DNA of 8,991 nt from an uncultured Blautia sp. (GTDB lineage Bacteria; Bacillota; Clostridia; Lachnospirales; Lachnospiraceae). Where the stretch lies: assembly GCA_934371915.1 (NCBI GenBank), contig CAKROE010000090.1:1-8991 (forward strand). Direction: 5' to 3'. Position 1 is the stretch's first letter, and each line of letters opens with the position of its first letter. The position numbers and the translations under genes are program-made. This document shows, in pieces, positions 6,630-8,991 of the stretch. The notes under the pieces were generated by a model, which did no database searches, was not told the DNA's origin, and saw only the letters and a list, made by a program, of their open reading frames with translations.

Positions 6630-8245
6630 CGGCGTTTCTCCCTTGCATATTCTGTCGGCGTGCATCCTGTCATCTTTTTAAACGAGATACCGAAATAGTG
6701 AGGATCGGAAAATCCGACTTTTTCAGCAATCTCATAGTTTTTCATGGTAGTATTTTCAAGAAGTTCCTTTGCTTTTTCCATACGTGTACGGATCAGAACT
6801 TCGGTAAAGGTCTCGCCGGTCTCTTCTTTAAATATGGTACTGAAATAACTGGTGCTGATATTTAAATAAGAACAGATGCTGTTCAAACTGAGATCCGGGT
6901 CCATGTAATTTTTCTGTATATAGTCGATTGCAAGACGTGCCTGACGCTCACTGCTTGACGTATTCATTTCAGAAAGGATGCTGATCACACGCTTTGTATG
7001 GCGGGCAACCACCTCACAGGCCTCCCCGAAAAACTTCTGATCTGTGATCTCGCGGATCAGTTCATCCCGGCCTTCCCTGATCTGCTCCATATCTGCCGAA
7101 ACATCTTCGCAGGCATTGTCCATGGTTCGTATCACCTGCTGCAGATACATGCAGGCACGGCTTTTTTGCATAAGTGCATTGCGAATCAGATCTTCAATCG
7201 ATACAAGAGTCTGAAGGACCAGGTTTTCCTGCCCGGTTTTTAATGCTTCTTTCAAAACAGAAAGCGGTTCATCTATCGAGATTTCCTGTACCGGATGTTT
7301 TTCTTCCATATCAATAAGAAGATTTCCGCCCAGGAGATAGCGATACTGCAGGGTATCCTGTGCCATGTTGTGGGACTGTACCAGTTCTTCCGGTTTCTTC
7401 ACCCATTTGCCGATTCCCATGGATACATCAAATCCCATGACTTCTTTGGTCTTCTCCTGAATTTCCCGACAGATTTCTCTTGTCTTTTCGGTGAAGTTGC
7501 GGCTCCATTTTTCCTGAAACAGGATTCCGACACGATTGTTACCTTCCTGATATGCAAATCCTGCTTCTTCACGTGTCACGATCTCATCGCTGATATTGTA
7601 GAGCACAAATGCCATAAGTGCACTTTCCTGCTGTTTCTCAGTATCCAGTTCATACATTCCTGAATAAAGGTCGATATCAAAAAGCGCCACACGATAGCTG
7701 ATTGCAGAAATATCGATTCCCATCTCAGCAAGGCGCTGAATGCTTTTGCTCACATCGGTAGTGCAGTTGACCAGTGCCTCCATGTTTTTAGAACGGATCA
7801 CCTGGGCATTTTTGCGGTATTTCTCTGAATTTTCGGTCAGTTTGTTCATTTTGTTTTTTTCACGGCGAAGCTGATCAACTTTTTCTTTCATTTTGTTGAT
7901 CACACCGGTGAGCTCCATGGCAGTTACCGGCTTCAGAAGATATTCGCTGACACCGTACTGGATGGCCTTTTTGGCATATTCAAATTCGCCGAAGCCGCTG
8001 AATATCACGATCACGACATCCGGATAATTGTCATGCAGAAATTTGCTGAGTTCCATACCATCCATGTATGGCATGAGAATATCGGTCAGAACAATGTCCA
8101 CGGGATGTTCCTTTACAAATTCTGCTGCCTGTTTACCGTTTTCGCAGTCACCCACAAGTTCGCAGTCCAGACTTTTCCAGTCGATGTTTTCTTTGATGGC
8201 ATCACGGACAAGGATTTCGTCATCTACGAGTAGTATTCGATACAT
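6626..8245 (-). CDS. YesN-type response regulator with AraC DNA-binding domain
   Basis: Predicted 539-residue cytoplasmic transcription regulator. The N-terminal receiver domain (1-about 120) has the acidic pair Asp8/Asp9, predicted phosphoacceptor Asp55 in LTDILMPYMDG, Ser83 and Lys105-Pro106. A coiled-coil-like charged linker follows (about 116-150), then a middle region (about 150-425) that I do not recognise firmly; it may be a degenerate GGDEF-like fold as seen in other long YesN proteins. The C-terminal AraC/HTH_18 domain (about 436-537) has two helix-turn-helix units, the second around NYEIAEKVGFSDPHYFGISF. The ATG at 8245 has GGGGGAG eight bases upstream. It is the first gene of the regulatory operon and overlaps the kinase gene by four bases. 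It probably activates the transporter operon at 3692-1 and perhaps its own operon; no operator could be assigned with confidence. Confidence 0.95.
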   Translation of the reverse strand: MYRILLVDDEILVRDAIKENIDWKSLDCELVGDCENGKQAAEFVKEHPVDIVLTDILMPYMDGMELSKFLHDNYPDVVIVIFSGFGEFEYAKKAIQYGVSEYLLKPVTAMELTGVINKMKEKVDQLRREKNKMNKLTENSEKYRKNAQVIRSKNMEALVNCTTDVSKSIQRLAEMGIDISAISYRVALFDIDLYSGMYELDTEKQQESALMAFVLYNISDEIVTREEAGFAYQEGNNRVGILFQEKWSRNFTEKTREICREIQEKTKEVMGFDVSMGIGKWVKKPEELVQSHNMAQDTLQYRYLLGGNLLIDMEEKHPVQEISIDEPLSVLKEALKTGQENLVLQTLVSIEDLIRNALMQKSRACMYLQQVIRTMDNACEDVSADMEQIREGRDELIREITDQKFFGEACEVVARHTKRVISILSEMNTSSSERQARLAIDYIQKNYMDPDLSLNSICSYLNISTSYFSTIFKEETGETFTEVLIRTRMEKAKELLENTTMKNYEIAEKVGFSDPHYFGISFKKMTGCTPTEYAREKRR

Positions 8246-8303
8246 GTATTTTGCTCCCCCATCTATATCAATTCATGTACTTTTGGATATTTCCCAGTAT
8301 TTT

Positions 8304-8309
8304 ATTTTA
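8304..8309 (-). promoter_or_regulatory. Candidate -10 box for the regulatory operon
   Basis: TAAAAT on the minus strand (5 of 6 to TATAAT), about 60 bases before the regulator's ATG in AT-rich DNA. No recognisable -35 is found at 16-18 bp. Other AT-rich stretches upstream (8350-8370) could serve instead, so this is only a tentative promoter. Confidence 0.25.
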
Positions 8310-8373
8310 ACATGATTTTGGGTGTTTGGGTACAGGAAATGTAGGAGTTTTGTTAAAAAATATACAATAAAAG

Positions 8374-8400
8374 GGATATAGCATAAGCACGTTGCAGATG
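8374..8400 (+). repeat. 27-bp direct repeat, copy 1
   Basis: GGATATAGCATAAGC followed by ACGTTGCAGATG. It matches copy 2 at 8429-8455 in 25 of 27 positions, at an offset of 55 bases. An inverted, slightly shorter version is found at 8621-8645. After the shared part the sequence differs from copy 2 at once, which may mark the edge of an inserted element next to copy 2. Confidence 0.85.
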
Positions 8401-8428
8401 GAAAGTTGGATGTCGAATTGTACAGGCA

Positions 8429-8455
8429 GGATATACCATAAGCACGCTGCAGATG
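8429..8455 (+). repeat. 27-bp direct repeat, copy 2
   Basis: GGATATACCATAAGC followed by ACGCTGCAGATG, with two mismatches to copy 1. This copy doubles as the outer end of the left arm of the long inverted repeat; the matching right arm is GGTATATC preceded by GGTTAT at 8632-8645. Confidence 0.85.
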
Positions 8456-8645
8456 TAAGGTCCCCGGTTCTGTGACACGCTGCGTTTCCGGATTTTCTTC
8501 GTGCGCTTATTTGCATCGTCCTTGTGTAAACTCGCTCCGCTCAAACAGAACACAAGAACGACGCAGCTAACACTCATAAAATCTCGGAAGCCTCGCTAGG
8601 TCACTGAACCGGGGACCTTACATCTGCAACTGGTTATGGTATATC
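8430..8645. repeat. Long inverted-repeat (MITE-like or REP-like) element
   Basis: A perfect 23-bp arm at 8448-8470 (including GGTCCCCGGTTC) is the reverse complement of 8606-8628 (GAACCGGGGACC). With one mismatch it extends through GTGAC/GTCAC to 29 bp (8448-8476 with 8600-8628). With a gap it extends outward to GATATACC (8430-8437) and GGTATATC (8638-8645). Inside, shorter matches (TTCCG, ATTTT) continue to a tip stem CTTGTGT (8521-8527)/ACACAAG (8550-8556). The whole unit could therefore fold into one long imperfect hairpin. It encodes no transposase, and no clear target-site duplication is seen. It could be a non-autonomous mobile element, an interspersed palindromic repeat, or a structured RNA. 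Confidence 0.8.
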
Positions 8646-8710
8646 GGGAGGGGATGCTGAAAGCTTCACGGGAGTGTGCCTGAATGACCTGTTATGGTAC
8701 AAGTCTGTTC

Positions 8711-8991
8711 TGGATCATCCAAATTTCCGGGATTTGTAGACCCTCCTCTCAGTAAGTTCCCGCTGAGTCATCCAATTTCGGCCACTTTATTGACTCTCCT
8801 ACAGACAACTTCTCATTAAGTCATCCAACTTCTGTCATTTTCGTTGTCTCTCATCCCGGTAACCTTCCTCTGAGTCATCTGACTCCGCCTTTTTTGTGGA
8901 CTCTCTCTCCGATAACCTTCTACTGAGTCATCTGACATCTGTATTTTCGTTGACTTTCTCTCCAACAACCTCCTACCGAGTCATCTGACTC
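8711..8991. repeat. Diverged tandem array, period 53-54 bp, open at the right edge
   Basis: Five full units begin at 8711, 8764, 8817, 8871 and 8924, and a sixth (8977-8991) is cut by the window edge. Each begins near TGAGTCATC, has a mid-unit GACTCTC-like block, and ends near AACCTTC followed by three or four bases. The plus strand is pyrimidine-rich throughout. Units differ at many positions, so the array is old or under loose constraint. The period is not a fixed multiple of three and every frame is broken by stops, so a repeat protein is unlikely. GAGTCATCTGACTC at the starts of units 4 and 6 is a dyad of two 6-bp arms. The function is unknown. Confidence 0.85.

Larger units (their letters stand above)
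8246..8991. other. Gene-free, repeat-filled flank
   Basis: This stretch of about 750 bases holds the leader of the regulator gene and then only repeats. Open frames on the minus strand between 8307 and 8577 lie largely inside the inverted-repeat element and share no recognisable motif with known proteins. The direct repeat, long inverted repeat and tandem array are listed separately. No tRNA, rRNA or known riboswitch pattern was recognised. Confidence 0.7.

Noticed and set aside
6630..6665. Upstream ATG extension of the kinase
   Set aside because: The ATG at 6629 has AAGGGAG at the right spacing and forms a normal ATGA overlap with the regulator gene.
8307..8577. Two overlapping minus-strand open frames of 69 and 74 codons
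   Set aside because: They fall largely in the direct repeat and the inverted-repeat element, have no convincing ribosome binding site, and resemble no known protein.
8711..8991. CRISPR array
   Set aside because: Whole 53-54 bp units resemble each other, there are no near-identical repeats separated by unique spacers, and no cas genes are present.

Overview
The window looks like chromosomal DNA of a low-to-moderate GC Firmicute, most likely a gut Lachnospiraceae-type clostridium (inference). The grounds are strong AGGAGG-type ribosome binding sites, one TTG start, YesM/YesN-type regulators and ribose/galactose-class (CUT2) ABC sugar-transport genes. All recognised genes lie on the minus strand and are read from right to left.

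Region 1 (about 8245 down to 3853) is a three-gene regulatory operon: a YesN-type response regulator with a receiver and an AraC DNA-binding domain, a YesM-type sensor histidine kinase with a large extracytoplasmic domain, and a membrane-anchored sugar-binding protein. Both junctions are ATGA stop/start overlaps, so the three are almost certainly co-translated. An AT-rich intrinsic terminator (3783-3832) ends this operon.

Region 2 (3769 down to 1, continuing off the left edge) is the probable target operon. A sigma-A-like promoter lies just after the terminator. It is followed by a CUT2 permease (TTG start), a fused double-ATPase subunit, a second and different CUT2 permease, and the first ten codons of a further gene that is probably the transporter's own binding protein. 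The gap before that last gene holds two hairpins that may set separate expression levels.

Region 3 (8246-8991) contains no gene I can support, but it is full of repeats: a 27-bp imperfect direct repeat, a roughly 216-bp element that forms one long inverted repeat with a perfect 23-bp arm, and a diverged tandem array of 53-54 bp units running off the right edge.

Working model: the anchored binding protein senses an extracellular sugar and signals through the kinase and the YesN-type regulator to the adjacent transporter operon. This is the plan described for the clostridial XylFII-LytS-YesN three-component system. The sugar cannot be fixed from sequence alone.
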